Shown: positions 50,757-62,731, numbered from the stretch's first letter. The stretch: DNA of 64,000 bases from Clostridia bacterium UC5.1-2E3 (GCA_001304875.1 BBZO01000006.1:85516-149515), one strand, 5' to 3'. Notes: generated by a model not told the origin, from the sequence alone. Numbers and translations are program-made.

Positions 50757-51871
50757 GGGCGGCGGTGACTGCATTTACAGGGCGGGGGAGCCGTCTGGCG
50801 GCGAAGCTTCTGGAAGCGCTTCGCGCCGCGGGCTGGGAGGCCTCGGCCTGGATTCCCGGAAAATATATGGATGAATCTCTGGCGTCGGCCGGCTGTCTGG
50901 CAAATCCGTTGGCGCTTTCGGACTGGATGGAGGCGCGGATGCGGGAGGAGACGGATGCCTTTGTGTTCGTCGGGGCCTGCGGCATCGCGGTGCGGGCTGT
51001 CGCGCCATGGGTGAATCATAAATCCACGGATCCGGCGGTGCTGGCGGTGGACGAGCGGGGAATCCACGTGATTTCTCTGCTGTCGGGGCACGTGGGCGGG
51101 GCCAACTGCCTGGCGCGGGAGCTGGCGCAGGCCATCGGAGGCCGGCCGGTGATCACCACAGCCACCGATTTAAGCGGCCTGTTTGCGGTGGACGAGTTTG
51201 CCGCGGGAAACGGCCTTCATCTGTCGGACTGGGCGCTGGCGAAGCAGTGCGCGGCCAGGCTTCTTGAGGGGGAGCGGCTGGGATTTTACAGCGCGTTTCC
51301 CGTGACCGGGGAGATGCCGGACTGCCTGTATCCCGCAGACGAGGAGACGGCGGATATCGCCGTGACGGTTCGCGGGGAAGGCTGGTTTTGGCAGGAGACG
51401 CGGGACGGACAGAAATTTCCGTCAGTTCTCCGTCTGGTTCCGCCGGCCCTGGTGCTGGGAATCGGCTGCCGCCGCGGGACGTGCGTGGCGGCCATCGAGG
51501 AGGCTTTCGCCGAAATGATCCGGGAGCACGGTCTTGACCGGGCGGCGGTCTGCGGGATCGCCAGCATTGATTTAAAGAGAGAGGAACAGGGGATTCTGGA
51601 ATTTGCAAAGAAACATTCCATTCCCTTTTATACATATGACAGCGGGACGCTGGCGGAGCAGGAGGGGGCGTTTACCCCTTCGGAGTTTGTGAGCCAGGTG
51701 ACCGGCGTGGACAACGTCTGCGAGCGCGCGGCGGTCTGCGCGGCGCGGGAGCTGGCGCTGGCGCGCGGCATGGAAAACGGCGGGGCGGCGCGTCTTCTCG
51801 TGCGAAAATACATTCGCGGCGGCGTGACGCTGGCGGCGGCCTGCATGGATTGGAGGATCTGTTTTGACTAA
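50753..51871 (+). CDS. cbiG: cobalt-precorrin-5A hydrolase
   Basis: ATG 50753 overlaps the cbiF stop. The 372-residue protein has FVGACGIAVRAVAPWVNHKS and SGHVGGANCLARELA in the N-terminal part and GIGCRRGTC with PSEFVSQVTGVDNVCERAA in the C-terminal CbiG domain. It opens the delta-lactone and releases acetaldehyde during ring contraction. The frame is intact. Confidence 0.93.
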   Translation: MRAAVTAFTGRGSRLAAKLLEALRAAGWEASAWIPGKYMDESLASAGCLANPLALSDWMEARMREETDAFVFVGACGIAVRAVAPWVNHKSTDPAVLAVDERGIHVISLLSGHVGGANCLARELAQAIGGRPVITTATDLSGLFAVDEFAAGNGLHLSDWALAKQCAARLLEGERLGFYSAFPVTGEMPDCLYPADEETADIAVTVRGEGWFWQETRDGQKFPSVLRLVPPALVLGIGCRRGTCVAAIEEAFAEMIREHGLDRAAVCGIASIDLKREEQGILEFAKKHSIPFYTYDSGTLAEQEGAFTPSEFVSQVTGVDNVCERAAVCAARELALARGMENGGAARLLVRKYIRGGVTLAAACMDWRICFD

Positions 51872-52594
51872 AAAACTGTATGTGGTGGGCCTGGGGCCCG
51901 GTTCTGTGGATCAGATGACCTTGCGCGCCGTGCGGGCGCTGGAGGAGAGCCAGGTGATTGCCGGGTACACGGTGTACGTGGAGCTGATAAAGGATGAATT
52001 TCCGGGAAAGGTGTTTCTGACCACGCCCATGAAGCGGGAGCTGGAGCGATGCCGTCTGGCGCTTCTGGAGGCGGATAAGGGAAATGTGGTGGCCATGGTA
52101 TGCAGCGGAGACGCCGGCGTCTACGGGATGGCCGGGCCGGTGCTTGAGCTGGCGGCGGAGTTCCCGGAGGTGAAGGTGGAGGTCATTCCGGGGGTGACGG
52201 CGGCCTGCGCCGGCGGCGCGGTTCTGGGGCCATCGGACATGATTTTGCGGTCATCAGTCTGAGCGATCTCTTAACTCCCATGGAGGTGATCGAGCGCCGG
52301 ATCCGGGCGGCGGCCATGGCGGACATGGCCATCTGCATTTACAATCCGTCCAGCAAAAAGAGGGCGGATTACCTGCGCCGGGCCTGCGGCTGGATTTTAG
52401 AGTATCAGCGGCCGGAGACGGTCTGCGGCCTGGTGCGCCAGATCGGGCGCGAGGGGGAATCCATGGAGATTCTGACGCTGGGAGAGCTCTGTGAGACGGC
52501 GGTGGACATGTTTACCACGGTGTTTGTGGGAAATTCCTGCACCAGACAGGTGGGCGGACGCATGGTGACGCCGCGGGGGTACCGGAATGAGTAG
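51864..52594 (+). CDS. cbiH: cobalt-factor III / precorrin-3B C17-methyltransferase
   Basis: The protein begins KKLYVVGLGPGSVDQMTLRA, with CSGDAGVYGMAG and later ICIYNPSSKKRADY and FVGNSCTRQ. The G4 run at 52226-52229 needs one G to join VLGAIGHDFAVISLSDLLTP. It methylates C17 and drives ring contraction. The TTG start overlaps the cbiG stop. Confidence 0.92.
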
Positions 52595-53470
52595 GAGATG
52601 GATCCTCGGCGGAACCACGGAAGGCCGCCTGCTGGCGGAGTTCTGCGGCGCGCGGGGCATAGAGCCTTTGTCAGCGTGGCCACGGAGTACGGCGGGGAGC
52701 TGGTGGAGCCGTCTGCGTCCGTTCGCGTGATCACCGGCCGCATGGACGGGGAGCAGATGGTTTCCTTCATTGAGGAAAATGGAATCGACGAGGTCATCGA
52801 CGCCACCCATCCTTATGCGTCAGAGGTGACAAAAACGCGCGGCGGGCCTGTGAGCGGACGGGGATCTCCTACATCCGCTGCGTGCGGACGGGCGTGGAGG
52901 CCGGACGGCTGCCTTTGCCGGACAGCGGGCAGAAATATAGACGGGGCGTCGGGCAGACGGATGGACAGAGCGGCGCACCGGCAGACACACATGGCCGTAG
53001 GGCGGCATGTAACGATGCGAAAGTTGTCTCCCGGACAGACGCGCCTGTCATCTATGTGGAGTCCTCTGCAGAAGCTGTCTCATACCTGACAGGCACGGAA
53101 GGCCCGGTTCTGCTTCTCACCGGGAGCAAGACCATCGGGGAGTACACGAAAATCCCGGACTTTGAAAAGCGGCTTTACGCGCGCATTCTTCCGGAGGAGC
53201 ATCAGCTGGCGAAATGCCGCAGCCTGGGGCTGGCGGCCTCCCATCTGATCTGCATGCAGGGGCCGTTTTCCTGTGAAATGAACGCGGCGACCATCCGGCA
53301 GACCGGCGCCAAGTACCTTGTGACCAAGGAGAGCGGGGCCGCCGGCGGCTTTTGGAGAAGCTGGAGGCGGCGGCTCTCTGCGGCGTCACGGCGGTGGTCA
53401 TCGGCCGGGCGGGCGAAGGAGGAGGGCCTGAGTCTGGAGGAGGTGAAGCGTCACCTGTCGCCGGAGCGGC
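52587..53470 (+). CDS. cbiJ: cobalt-precorrin-6A reductase (CbiJ part)
   Basis: It begins RRWILGGTTEGRLLAEF and continues in other frames: VSVATEYGGELVEPS, EVIDATHPYASEVTK, LLLTGSKTIGEYTKI and KYLVTKESGAAGGF. Several one-base shifts (near 52660, 52835 and 53345-53410) break it. It reduces cobalt-precorrin-6A with NAD(P)H. No stop separates it from the CbiE part in the rebuilt frame, so a CbiJ-CbiE fusion is possible. The boundary given is approximate. Confidence 0.82.
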
Positions 53471-54110
53471 CGCCGGTCTGCCTCGTCGGAATCGGCATGG
53501 GCGGAGAGGAGACCCTGACTGTGGAGGCCCGCCGGGCGATCCGGGGCTGCGGACTGCTGATAGGAGCGGAGCGCATGGTGCGGTCCGTCGCCCATCTGTC
53601 GCCGGGGGCGGAGCAAAAGATCTGCTATCTGCCGGACGACATTGTGGCCGCCGTGAAGGCGTCTGAGGGGAACGGCCCGGCGGCGGTTCTGTTTTCCGGC
53701 GACACGGGCTTTTACAGCGGCGCGGCGCGGGCGGCAGAGGCCCTTCGGGCGGCGGGATATTCCGTCCGCGTGTTTCCGGGAATCTCCTCCCTTTCCTGCC
53801 TGGCGGCGAAGGTCCAGGTTCCCTGGGAGGACGCGGTGTCCGTGAGTCTGCACGGGCGGGAGGCGGATCCGGCGGAGCGTTTCTGGGCGGACATAAGAAA
53901 GTGTTTTACCTTTTAGATAAGAACCACCGGGCGGGAAAGGTGCTGGGTGCGCTGGCGGAGAGAGGTTTTGGAAAATTCCAGGCCGCCGTGGGCGAGCGGC
54001 TTTCCGGCCCGGAGGAGAAGATTACAGTGGGCGCTGTGAGGGAGCTGGCGGGGCGGGAGTTCGACCCGCTGGCGGTGCTGTTTGTGTTTGACAGGAGGGA
54101 CCAGGCATGA
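53471..54110 (+). CDS. cbiE: cobalt-precorrin-7 C5-methyltransferase (CbiE part)
   Basis: CLVGIGMGGEETLTVEARRA, SGDTGFYSGAARAAEALRAA and FPGISSLSCLAAK match CbiE. A one-base shift near 53870 precedes the final part VFYLLDKNHRAGKVLGALAE. The stop overlaps the cbiT ATG. No independent start codon with a ribosome binding site is evident, consistent with fusion to CbiJ. Confidence 0.85.
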
Positions 54111-54669
54111 GAGATGATCTGTTTATCCGGGGAGATGTCCCCATGACCAAGAGCGAGGTGAGGGCTGTCGCCCTCTCGAAGCTGGAGCTTTCGGAAGAAT
54201 CCGTGCTCTTTGACATCGGGGCAGGGACCGGTTCGGTGGCGGTGGAGGCCGCTCTTATGGCGCGGCGCGGCCATGTATATGCCATTGAGAAAAAGGCCGG
54301 GGCCCAGGAGCTTATTTTGAAAAACCGGGAGAAATTCGGGGCGGAGACGCTCACGCTGGTGCGCGGGAGTGCGCCGGAGGCGCTGAAAACGCTGCCTGTC
54401 CCCACCCACGCGTTTATCGGCGGAGGCACGGCACAGCTGGAGGAAATTCTGGAGATTCTCTTTGAGAAAATCCACGGGTGCGGGTGGTGATCAACGTGAT
54501 CGCGCTGGAGTCCCTAAACCGTGTGACCAGTGTTATAAACGCGAAGGGGCTGGAGGCGGAGATCGTCTCCGTCATGGTGGCCCGCGCGCAGAACTATGGG
54601 GGCCTTCATCTGATGAAGGGGGAAAATCCGGTTTACGTCATTTCCCTGGGAGGAGACAATGGAGATTAA
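54107..54669 (+). CDS. cbiT: cobalt-precorrin-6B C15-methyltransferase (decarboxylating)
   Basis: The SAM motif is LFDIGAGTGSVAVEAA. The start DDLFIRGDVPMTKSEVRAVA is typical of CbiT. A G3 run at about 54475 needs a fourth G to continue HGVRVVINVIALESLN. It methylates C15 and decarboxylates the C12 acetate. It overlaps cbiA by 11 bases. Confidence 0.92.
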
Positions 54670-56154
54670 ACGCATCCTGCTGGCCGCGCCGAAAAGTGGC
54701 AGCGGAAAGACGGTCGTCACCTGCGGGCTTCTGGCGGCGCTTAAGGCCCGCGGCCTTAAACTGGCTGCATTTAAATGCGGCCCGGACTACATCGATCCCA
54801 TGTTCCACCGGCGCGTGCTGGGGGTGGAGAGTGAAAATCTGGACAGCTTTTTCTGGATGACGCGGGGCTTAAGGAACTGTTTGTGCGCCGCGCGGCGGGG
54901 AAGGAGCTTTCGCTGATCGAGGGAGTCATGGGGTATTTTGACGGGCTGGGAGGCGCCTCGCTTCGCGCCAGCGCCTGGGACGTGGGGCGCATCACGCAGA
55001 CGCCGGTGATTCTGGTGGTGGACGCCAGGGGAGCCAGCCTGTCGCTGGCGGCACAGGTGAAGGGATTTCTGGATTTTGTGCCGGATGGACGGATCCAGGG
55101 GGTCATCTTTAACCGGATGAATCCCATGATGGGCCGGCGGATGGCTCCGGAGCTGGAGAAGCTGGGCGTCCGGCTGCTCGGCTGCGTGCCGGAGGAGGAC
55201 GTGTTCCGGCTGGAGAGCCGCCATCTGGGACTTTCCTTCCCCGACGGGGAGGGCGAGGAGAAACTGCGGGAGCAGATCGCCGCCATGGGGCGGCGGCTGG
55301 AGGATACGCTCGATATGGACGGGATTCTGGAGCTGGCTGCGGCTGCGCCGGAGCTGACGGAGGCACCTGAGTTTGCGTCTGCGGCGGAGCTGTCGGTTGA
55401 GAATCCCTGCACATGCGGGGAGATGCCGGCGGCCGCCGGAATACCTGGACGTGCGTGTGCTGCATCGTCGAGCACTGCTCCGGTGACCATTGGCATCGCC
55501 CGCGACGACGCCTTCTGCTTTTATTACGAAGAAAACCTGCGGCTGCTGGAAACGCTTGGCGCGCGGCTGGTATCGTTCAGCCCGCTGAAAGACCGGGAGC
55601 TTCCTCCGGAGATTGACGGACTTCTTCTGGGCGGCGGTTATCCGGAGCTGTGGGCGAAGGAGCTGGCGGAAAATGTGTCCATGCGCGATTCCATCCGCAG
55701 TGCCGTCCGGAGCGGGATGCCGTCTCTGGCGGAGTGCGGGGGCTTTCTCTATCTCCACCGGCATCTGGAAGGCCAGGACGGGGGCTCATATCCCATGGCG
55801 GGCGTCCTTCCCTTTGACGCGTTCCGCCAGAAACGGCTTTCCAGATTTGGCTACATAGAGCTTGAGACGGAGGACGGAGAGAGGCTGCGCGGCCACGAAT
55901 TTCACTACTGGGAGAGCGAGGCGCCGGGCCAGGACTGGACGGCGCGCAAGCCGGAATCCGACCGCTCCTGGAAGTGCGTTCACGGAGAAAATGGAAGCTA
56001 CTGGGGCTTCCCGCACCTTTACTACCCCTCGAATCCCGCATGGCTGGAGCGGTGGCTCAACCGGTGTCTGGCATACCGGGCGCGCAGAGATCCGGCGGTG
56101 GATGAGGCATTGATGGGAACCAGCTTTCAGAAGAAAACAAAATCAAATCGTTGA
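54659..56154 (+). CDS. cbiA: cobyrinate a,c-diamide synthase
   Basis: An ATP-binding P-loop (APKSGSGKTVVTCGLLAALK) is followed by FKCGPDYIDPMFH and a glutamine amidotransferase domain with GLLLGGGYPELWA and the nucleophile cysteine in SLAECGGFLYLH. A missing C near 54855 splits it; restoring it gives FFLDDAGLKELFVRRAAGKE. A variable linker (about 55340-55480) separates the domains. Confidence 0.92.
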
Positions 56155-56166
56155 GAGAAGAATGAC

Positions 56167-57231
56167 ATGACACTGACAGAAGAATTAAAGCATTTGCACA
56201 TCACCGGATCCCGGCGCCATCGCCCGGGCCCAGGACCGCTGGAGCCACGTGGCGAAGCCGCTGGGGAGTCTGGGAGTTTTGGAGAGGAATATTGTGCGGA
56301 TCGCCGGAATCCAGGCGGATCCGCTGATTGATATAGAGAAAAAGGCCCTGGTCATCATGTGCGCCGACAACGGCGTGGTGGCCGAGGGCGTCACGCAGAC
56401 CGGCCAGGAGGTGACCGCTGTGGTCACGGAAAATTTCACGAAGGGGGACAGCTGCGTCTGTCTCATGGCCCGGCGGGCCGGGACGGACGTGTTCCCGGTG
56501 GACATCGGCGTGGCCGGCGAGGTGCGGGATCTGGGAGTCCATCCCCTCATACGGAGAAAAATCCGTCCCGGAACAGAAAACATGGCGAAATGTCCGGCCA
56601 TGACGAGACAGGAGGCGGAGGCCGCCGTCCGCGTGGGGATGGAGCTGGTGGGGGAGTTGAAATCGAAAGGCTATAAAATCATCGCCACCGGCGAGATGGG
56701 CATTGGAAACACTACCACCAGCAGCGCGGTTCTGGCGGCGCTCACGGGATGTCCGGCTGCGGAGGTGACCGGCCGCGGCGCGGGGTTAAACGACGAGGGG
56801 CTGGAGCGGAAGATCCGGGTGATCGACCGGGCCATCGCCCTTCACCGCCCCGATCCCATGGACGGGCTGGATGTCCTGTCCAAGGTGGGGAGGCCTGGAT
56901 CTGGCCGGGCTGGCCGGTGTGTTTATCGGCGGCGCGGTCTGCGGGGTCCCCGTCGTGGTGGACGGGTTTATCTCGGCGGCGGCGGCTGCGCGGCGGCGGT
57001 TATTTTCCCGGACTGCCGGGCGTATATGCTGGGATCCCACCGCTCCGGGGAACCGGGGATGGAGCGGGCGCTTGCGTTCCTGGGCCTGGAGACCGTCATC
57101 GACGGAGGCCTGTGCTTGGCGAGGGGACGGGGGCGGTGGCGCTTCTGCCGCTTCTCGACATGGCCGCGGACATTTACAGGGAAATGAGCACCTTCGCGCA
57201 GATTGAGATCGAGGAGTATAAACCGTTATGA
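56167..57231 (+). CDS. cobT: nicotinate-nucleotide-dimethylbenzimidazole phosphoribosyltransferase
   Basis: KPLGSLGVLERNIVRIAGIQ, MCADNGVVAEGVTQTGQEVT and ATGEMGIGNTTTSSAVLAAL are CobT signatures. Shifts near 56203, 56890 (a G too many) and in 56990-57150 split it; the corrected end reads GAVALLPLLDMAADIYREMS. It makes alpha-ribazole phosphate for the lower ligand. The end overlaps the cobU start. Confidence 0.92.
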
Positions 57232-57793
57232 TGACACTGGTGACCGGGGGAAGCGGCAGCGGAAAATCGGAGTACGCGGAGCGCCTGGCCGCCGCCGGGG
57301 GAACGCCCAGAATCTATGTGGCCACCATGATCCCCTGGGATGACGAGGGCCGGCGGCGCATCGAAAAGCACCGCGCCATGCGGGCCGGGAAAGGATTTGA
57401 GACCGTGGAATGCTACACGGGGCTTGAGCGGCTGGCCGTGGAGCTGGCGCGGCGGCTGGAGGAAGAACCGCGGCGAGGGGAGGAACACTCCGAAGCCCGC
57501 GCCGGAAGCATTCTCCTGGAATGCGTTTCCAATCTGACGGCCAATGAATTTTACAGCCCGGAAACGCCGGGCGGGAGGACCTGGCCGGGCTTCTGGCCGA
57601 TGAGATCCTGGCGCTGCGGTCTGTCTGCGGGCATCTGGTCGTGGTCACGAACAACGTGTTCAATGACGGCGGGGACTATGATTCGGAAACCGTGCGCTAT
57701 ATGGAAATTCTGGCGGATGTGAACCGCCGGCTGGCCGCGGCGGCGGATGCGGCGGTGGAAGTGATATTCGGAATACCGGTAAAGCTCAAATAA
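57228..57793 (+). CDS. cobU: adenosylcobinamide kinase / guanylyltransferase
   Basis: The P-loop is TLVTGGSGSGKSEYAERLA, followed by YVATMIPWDDEGRRRIEKHR, the CobU guanylylated-histidine region. A shift near 57585 splits it; the corrected frame ends VVTNNVFNDGGDYDSETVRY and IPVKLK at 57793. It activates cobinamide with GTP. Confidence 0.9.
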
Positions 57794-57805
57794 CAGGAGG
57801 TAACA

Positions 57806-58566
57806 ATGAAATTTTTGTATGGGATTATCATTGCATTTTCCATGTACTCGAAAATTCCCATGCCGAAGATCGAGTGGAGTAAGGAGCGGATGGAGTATGT
57901 GATGTGCTTTTTCCGCTGGTGGGCGTGGTGCTGGCGGTGCTCACCTGGGCCAGCGGCATTCTGTGGTTCAGCCTGCGGCCCGGCGATCTTCTGCGGGCGG
58001 TGGTGGGCGCGTGCCTTCCGATCCTCGTGACCGGCGGCATTCACCTGGACGGGTTTCTGGACGTGGTGGACGCCAGGGCGTCCTGGCAGACGCCGGAGCG
58101 GCGGCGGGAGATTTTAAAGGATCCGCATACCGGAGCCTTCGCGATTATCTGGGCCTGCGTGTATTTCTGCGCCTATGTGGGCTGCATCACGGAGCTGAAG
58201 CTGGAATATTATCTGCCCTTCGGCGGCGTGTTCGTGGCGGTGCGGGCGCTCAGCGGCCTGTCGGTGGTGCTGTTCCCCAAGGCTTCGGAGACGGGGCTGG
58301 CCGCCACGTTCTCGAAAGGGGCGAAGAAAACCGCGGTGACCGTGTCCATGCTCGTCTATCTGGCTCTGACGGCGGCGTTCTGGCTGTATGTCTGCCCGGC
58401 AGGCTCCTGGGTGTGTATCCCGGTGCTGGCGGTGCTGTTTCTCTACTATTACCGCGTGTCTGTGCGGGAGTTTGGCGGCATCACGGGGGATCTGGCGGGA
58501 TATTTCCTCCAGCTGGGGGAGATCGGCTGTCTGGCGGCGCTGACCGTCTTAAGTATCTGGAGGTAG
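57806..58566 (+). CDS. cobS: adenosylcobinamide-GDP ribazoletransferase
   Basis: A multi-span membrane protein whose signature GGIHLDGFLDVVDARASWQT is clear. A frame error near 57910 separates the first 35 residues (FLYGIIIAFSMYSKIPMPKI). It joins alpha-ribazole to GDP-cobinamide at the membrane. AGGAGG precedes ATG 57806. Confidence 0.92.
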
Positions 58567-58570
58567 GAGT

Positions 58571-58958
58571 ATGATTCTGATTACTGGCGGCAGGGGGCAG
58601 GGAAAGCTCGACTTTGCACGGTCCCTGGCTGCATTTGAGATCGGCGGGAGCCAGATCGCGGATGGGGAGACTGATCCCTTTGAGGCGGCGTTTTCCCGTC
58701 CGGTCATAAAACATTTTGAGCGCTACATAAAGCGCGGGATGCAAAACCAGCTGGACTGCGAGGCCTTTTTAAGGCGCATTCTCTCGGACAATCCGGATGC
58801 GATTGTGATCGCGGATGAGATCGGCTGCGGCATTGTCCCTGTGGACGCCTTCGAGGCGGGCGTACCGCGACGAGGCCGGGCGGCTGTGCCAGCTTCTGGC
58901 GCGGGAGGCAGGCGCCGTCTACCGCGTGATCTTCGGCATCGGACAGCAGATTAAGTAG
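58571..58958 (+). CDS. short CobU-like P-loop protein
   Basis: The protein begins MILITGGRGQGKLDFARSLA and ends, after a shift near 58860, with DEAGRLCQLLAREAGAVYRV and IFGIGQQIK. It has a CobU-like P-loop and C-terminal VxGIP-like end, but only about 128 residues, and lacks the guanylylation histidine region. The residue after GK is Leu rather than Ser/Thr, so kinase activity is doubtful. It sits between cobS and cbiB and may be an accessory or regulatory paralogue. Confidence 0.65.
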
Positions 58959-58974
58959 AAATGAGGAGTGTTCC

Positions 58975-59927
58975 ATGTTTGAGATATCTCTGACCTCCCT
59001 GGCGCTGGGGTGCCTTCTGGACCTCGTGTTCGGCGATCCTTACCGCCTTCCCCATCCCATCCGCTGGATCGGAACTCTGATCGCAGAGCTGGAGACGCGG
59101 ATCCGGGGCTGTTTTCCTGGAACGCCCCGCGGGGAGCTGTCTGGCGGCGCGGTTTTAGTGACGCTCGTTCTCCTGGTGTCGGGGGGCGTCAGCGCGGCGG
59201 TGCATCTGGGCGCCGGCGTCTGGGAATTGGAACTGCGGCGGACGCGGTGATGGTCTATTACCTGCTGGCGGCCCGGTCTCTTAGGACGGAGAGCATGAAG
59301 GTCTATGGGGAGTTAAAGAAAAATGATCTCCAGGGAGCCAGACGGGCGGTATCCATGATCGTGGGGCGCGACACGAAAACGCTGGACCGGGAGGGCGTCA
59401 CGAAGCTGCGGTGGAGACCGTGGCGGAGAATGCCTCCGACGGCGTCATCGCGCCGCTGTTTTACACGGCCCTGGGCGGGCCGGTGCTGGGGTTCCTCTAC
59501 AAGGCAGTCAACACCATGGATTCCATGGTGGGGTATAAAAATGAGAAATATCTGTATTTCGGCCGTGCAGCCGCCCGGCTGGACGATCTGGCCAATTTCA
59601 TACCGGCCCGGATTTCAGCCTTTTTATGATCGGGGCGGCATTCCTTCTGGGGATGAACGGCAGACAGGCGGTGAAGACGTACCGGCGGGACCGTTATAAG
59701 CACAAGAGTCCCAACTCGGCCCACACGGAGGCGGTCTGCGCCGGGGCGCTGGGCATCCGCCTGGCGGGGCCGGCCAGCTATTTTGGAAAAATGGTGGAGA
59801 AGCCTATATCGGCGACGCCCTGCGCCCGGTGGAGGATGAGGACATCGTGCGGGCGAACCGGCTGCTGTCGGGAGCGTATTTTCTGGCGGCGGCTGTGTTT
59901 GCGGCGGCGCGATTAATGGTTTTTTGA
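58975..59927 (+). CDS. cbiB: adenosylcobinamide-phosphate synthase
   Basis: The membrane protein begins [20 protein letters not shown] and has [39 protein letters not shown] and [14 protein letters not shown]. At least four frame errors split it (near 59240, 59405, 59625 and 59800). It attaches aminopropanol phosphate to adenosylcobyrate together with CobD. Confidence 0.9.
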
Positions 59928-59953
59928 ATATAGGAAGATGGAGAAATGACGAA

Positions 59954-61076
59954 ATGAACTACGGACACGGGGGAGATATCTATGCAGGGGAGGAGATCCG
60001 GCTGGATTTTTCTATCAGCGTGAATCCCATGGGGCTTCCGGCCGCGGCCAGGGAGCGGGCTTCAGAGGCGCTTCTGACGGCGCACCGGTACCCGGATCCG
60101 GAATGCCGCGGGCTCCGGAGGCAGCTGGCGGAATATTACGGCCTTCCTGGCCAGTGGTTTGTCTTCGGGAACGGGGCGGCGGACGTGATCTTTGAGCTGG
60201 CGCGGGCGGTAAAGCCTGGGCGGGCCTGTCTGCCGGCGCCTGGGTTTTCGGAGTACGAGAGAGCGCTCCGGTCGGTGGGCTGTGCGGTCGATTTTTTGAG
60301 CTTCGGGAGAGCGAAGATTTCCGGCTGGACGCGGAGGGCTTTTTTGAACAGGCAAAAAACGCGCAGATGGTGTTCCTCTGCAATCCGTCCAACCCGACGG
60401 GGCGGCTGGAACATCTGGAGCCGCTGGCGGCCAGGCTTTTAGAGCGGGGCATCTGGCTGGCGGTGGACGAGTGCTTCCTGGAGCTGGCGGAGGGAGGAAA
60501 GGAATTTCCTGCGCCAGCTTCTGGGAAAATATGACCGCCTCTGCATTCTGGACGGCCTCACCAAGAGCCGGGCCATGGCCGGGCTGCGGCTGGGCTACGC
60601 GGTCAGCGCAAACGCCGGGCTCCGGGAAAAAATCGGGGAGCAGAGCCAGCCTGGAAAGTCTCGGTCGTAGCCCAGGAGGCGGCGGCAGCCGCGCTCGGCG
60701 ACGGGAGTATATGGAAAAATCGCTCCGTATGATCGGGGCGGAGCGGGAGCGGGTGACGGCGGCGCTCCGGGGGATGGGCTTTAAGGTGTACCCCTCTGCG
60801 GCCAATTTTATCCTGTTTAGGGACACTGCGGCGTCAAATTCCGGCGGCCGCCCGGGTTCGCTGGGGGAGGCGCTCCTGGCGCGGGGCATCTTAATCCGGA
60901 GCTGCGGGAATTTCCGCGGCCTGGACGGGAGCTATTACCGCATCGGTCTGAAGCTGCCGCAGGAGAACAATATTCTTCTGGATGAGCTGGGGCAGATTGT
61001 GGCGGAGCGGGACCAGAGCGGGACCAGGCAAGGAGAGAATACCCAGGACGCACAGAGAGGAGGCGATCCCCATTGA
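59954..61076 (+). CDS. cobD: threonine-phosphate decarboxylase
   Basis: The start [12 protein letters not shown] and [12 protein letters not shown] are typical of CobD. The PLP lysine is in [19 protein letters not shown] (read in a corrected frame near 60545-60600). Several frame errors occur between 60290 and 60700. The last part [20 protein letters not shown] is in frame. It makes the aminopropanol phosphate linker. ATG 59954 is the best start. Confidence 0.88.
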
Positions 61077-62731
61077 GAGCAAAAGCCATTATGATCCAGG
61101 GCACCATGTCAAACGCCGGCAAGAGCCTTCTGGCCGCCGGTCTCTGCCGTATTTTTAAGCAGGACGGCTACCGGGTGGCGCCGTTTAAATCCCAGAACAT
61201 GGCCCTCAATTCCTACATCACGGACGACGGCCTGGAGATGGGGCGCGCCCAGGCGGTCCAGGCGGAGGCGGCGGGGGTGAGGCCCTCGGCGGACATGAAC
61301 CCGGTTCTTTTAAAGCCCACCGGCGACACGGGATCCCAGGTCATTGTCTGCGGAATCCCTATCGGGACCATGCCGGCGCGGGAGTATTTTGCATACAAGA
61401 AAAAACTGATTCCCGAGATTCGGGCGGCCTATGAGCGCCTGGCGTCCCAGTATGACATCATCGTCATCGAGGGCGCAGGCAGCCCGGCGGAGATCAATTT
61501 AAAGCAGGACGACATCGTCAACATGGGCATGGCGAAGATGGCGGACGCGCCGGTGCTCCTGGCGGGGGACATCGACCGGGGCGGGGTATTTGCCCAGTTA
61601 TACGGCACGGTGGCCCTCCTGGAGCCGGAGGAGCGGGCGCGGATCAAGGGACTGATCGTCAACAAATTCCGCGGCGATAAGACCATTCTGGAGCCGGGAA
61701 TCAGGATGCTGGAGGAGCTCTGCGGCGTCCCGGTGGCGGGGGTGGTTCCCTACATGCACGTGGATATCGAGGATGAGGACAGCCTAAGCGAGCGGCTTTT
61801 AAGCGCGCCGCGCCGGGGAGAAGCGGGAGAGAAGAAAACGCCTCCCGCCGTGCGGATCGCGGTCATCCGCTTTCCGCGCCTGTCCAACTTCACGGATTTC
61901 CAGGTGCTCTCCATCCTGGACGATGTGGAGGTCTCCTACGTTTCCAGCGTGAAGGAGCTGGGAGAGCCCGATCTGGTGATTCTTCCGGGGACGAAAAACA
62001 CCATGGAGGATCTTCTGTGGCTCAGGCAGAGCGGCCTGGAGGCCGCCGTCTTAAAGCTTGCAGGCCATCAGACGCCGGTGGTTGGAATCTGCGGCGGCTA
62101 CCAGATGTTGGGCGAGACGCTTCGGGATCCGGAGGGGACGGAGAACGGCACGGGAGAACCGGCGGTTCTTCGCGGTATGGGACTTCTGCCCATGGAGACC
62201 GTGTTTCACAGCGAAAAGACCAGAACCCGGGTGAGCGGCGTGTTCGGCGATTTAAGCGGGCCGTTAAAACCGCTCTCCGGCATGGAGCTGGAGGGCTATG
62301 AGATCCACATGGGGGAGAGCCGGCGGCTGGGAGCGCCGGTGTCCGGCGGAGGAAATCCTGCGGGAGAGAGACCTGCGCCCGGCGGCGGGGGCATGGAGAC
62401 CCGTCCGTCCGTGCGGATCGGAGGCAATCACGGCCCCCTCACCCACATAAAAGAACAGCAATCGCAATCAATGGTGGAAAAATCCGACGGTTTCTGGCAT
62501 AATTATATATATGGGACCTATATCCATGGGATTTTCGACGGCGCAGGCATCGCCCGCGCGCTGGCGGACAGCCTCCGGGCGGCGAAGGGACTGGAGCCCA
62601 AAGGGACGGAAAAGGAGCCGGACTACCGGGCCTACCGGGAGCAGCAGTACGATGCTTTAGCCGGGGCGCTGCGCGAACATCTGGACATGGAAATGGTCTA
62701 CAAAATACTGAGACAGGAAGAGACGACGTGA
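61073..62731 (+). CDS. cbiP: adenosylcobyric acid synthase
   Basis: The 552-residue protein is intact. It has [20 protein letters not shown] (P-loop), [27 protein letters not shown] and the amidotransferase cysteine in [13 protein letters not shown], with YIHGIFD later. A Gly/Pro-rich insertion (about 62330-62400) lies in the amidotransferase half. It amidates positions b, d, e and g. The TTG start overlaps cobD. Confidence 0.95.
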   Translation: MRAKAIMIQGTMSNAGKSLLAAGLCRIFKQDGYRVAPFKSQNMALNSYITDDGLEMGRAQAVQAEAAGVRPSADMNPVLLKPTGDTGSQVIVCGIPIGTMPAREYFAYKKKLIPEIRAAYERLASQYDIIVIEGAGSPAEINLKQDDIVNMGMAKMADAPVLLAGDIDRGGVFAQLYGTVALLEPEERARIKGLIVNKFRGDKTILEPGIRMLEELCGVPVAGVVPYMHVDIEDEDSLSERLLSAPRRGEAGEKKTPPAVRIAVIRFPRLSNFTDFQVLSILDDVEVSYVSSVKELGEPDLVILPGTKNTMEDLLWLRQSGLEAAVLKLAGHQTPVVGICGGYQMLGETLRDPEGTENGTGEPAVLRGMGLLPMETVFHSEKTRTRVSGVFGDLSGPLKPLSGMELEGYEIHMGESRRLGAPVSGGGNPAGERPAPGGGGMETRPSVRIGGNHGPLTHIKEQQSQSMVEKSDGFWHNYIYGTYIHGIFDGAGIARALADSLRAAKGLEPKGTEKEPDYRAYREQQYDALAGALREHLDMEMVYKILRQEETT

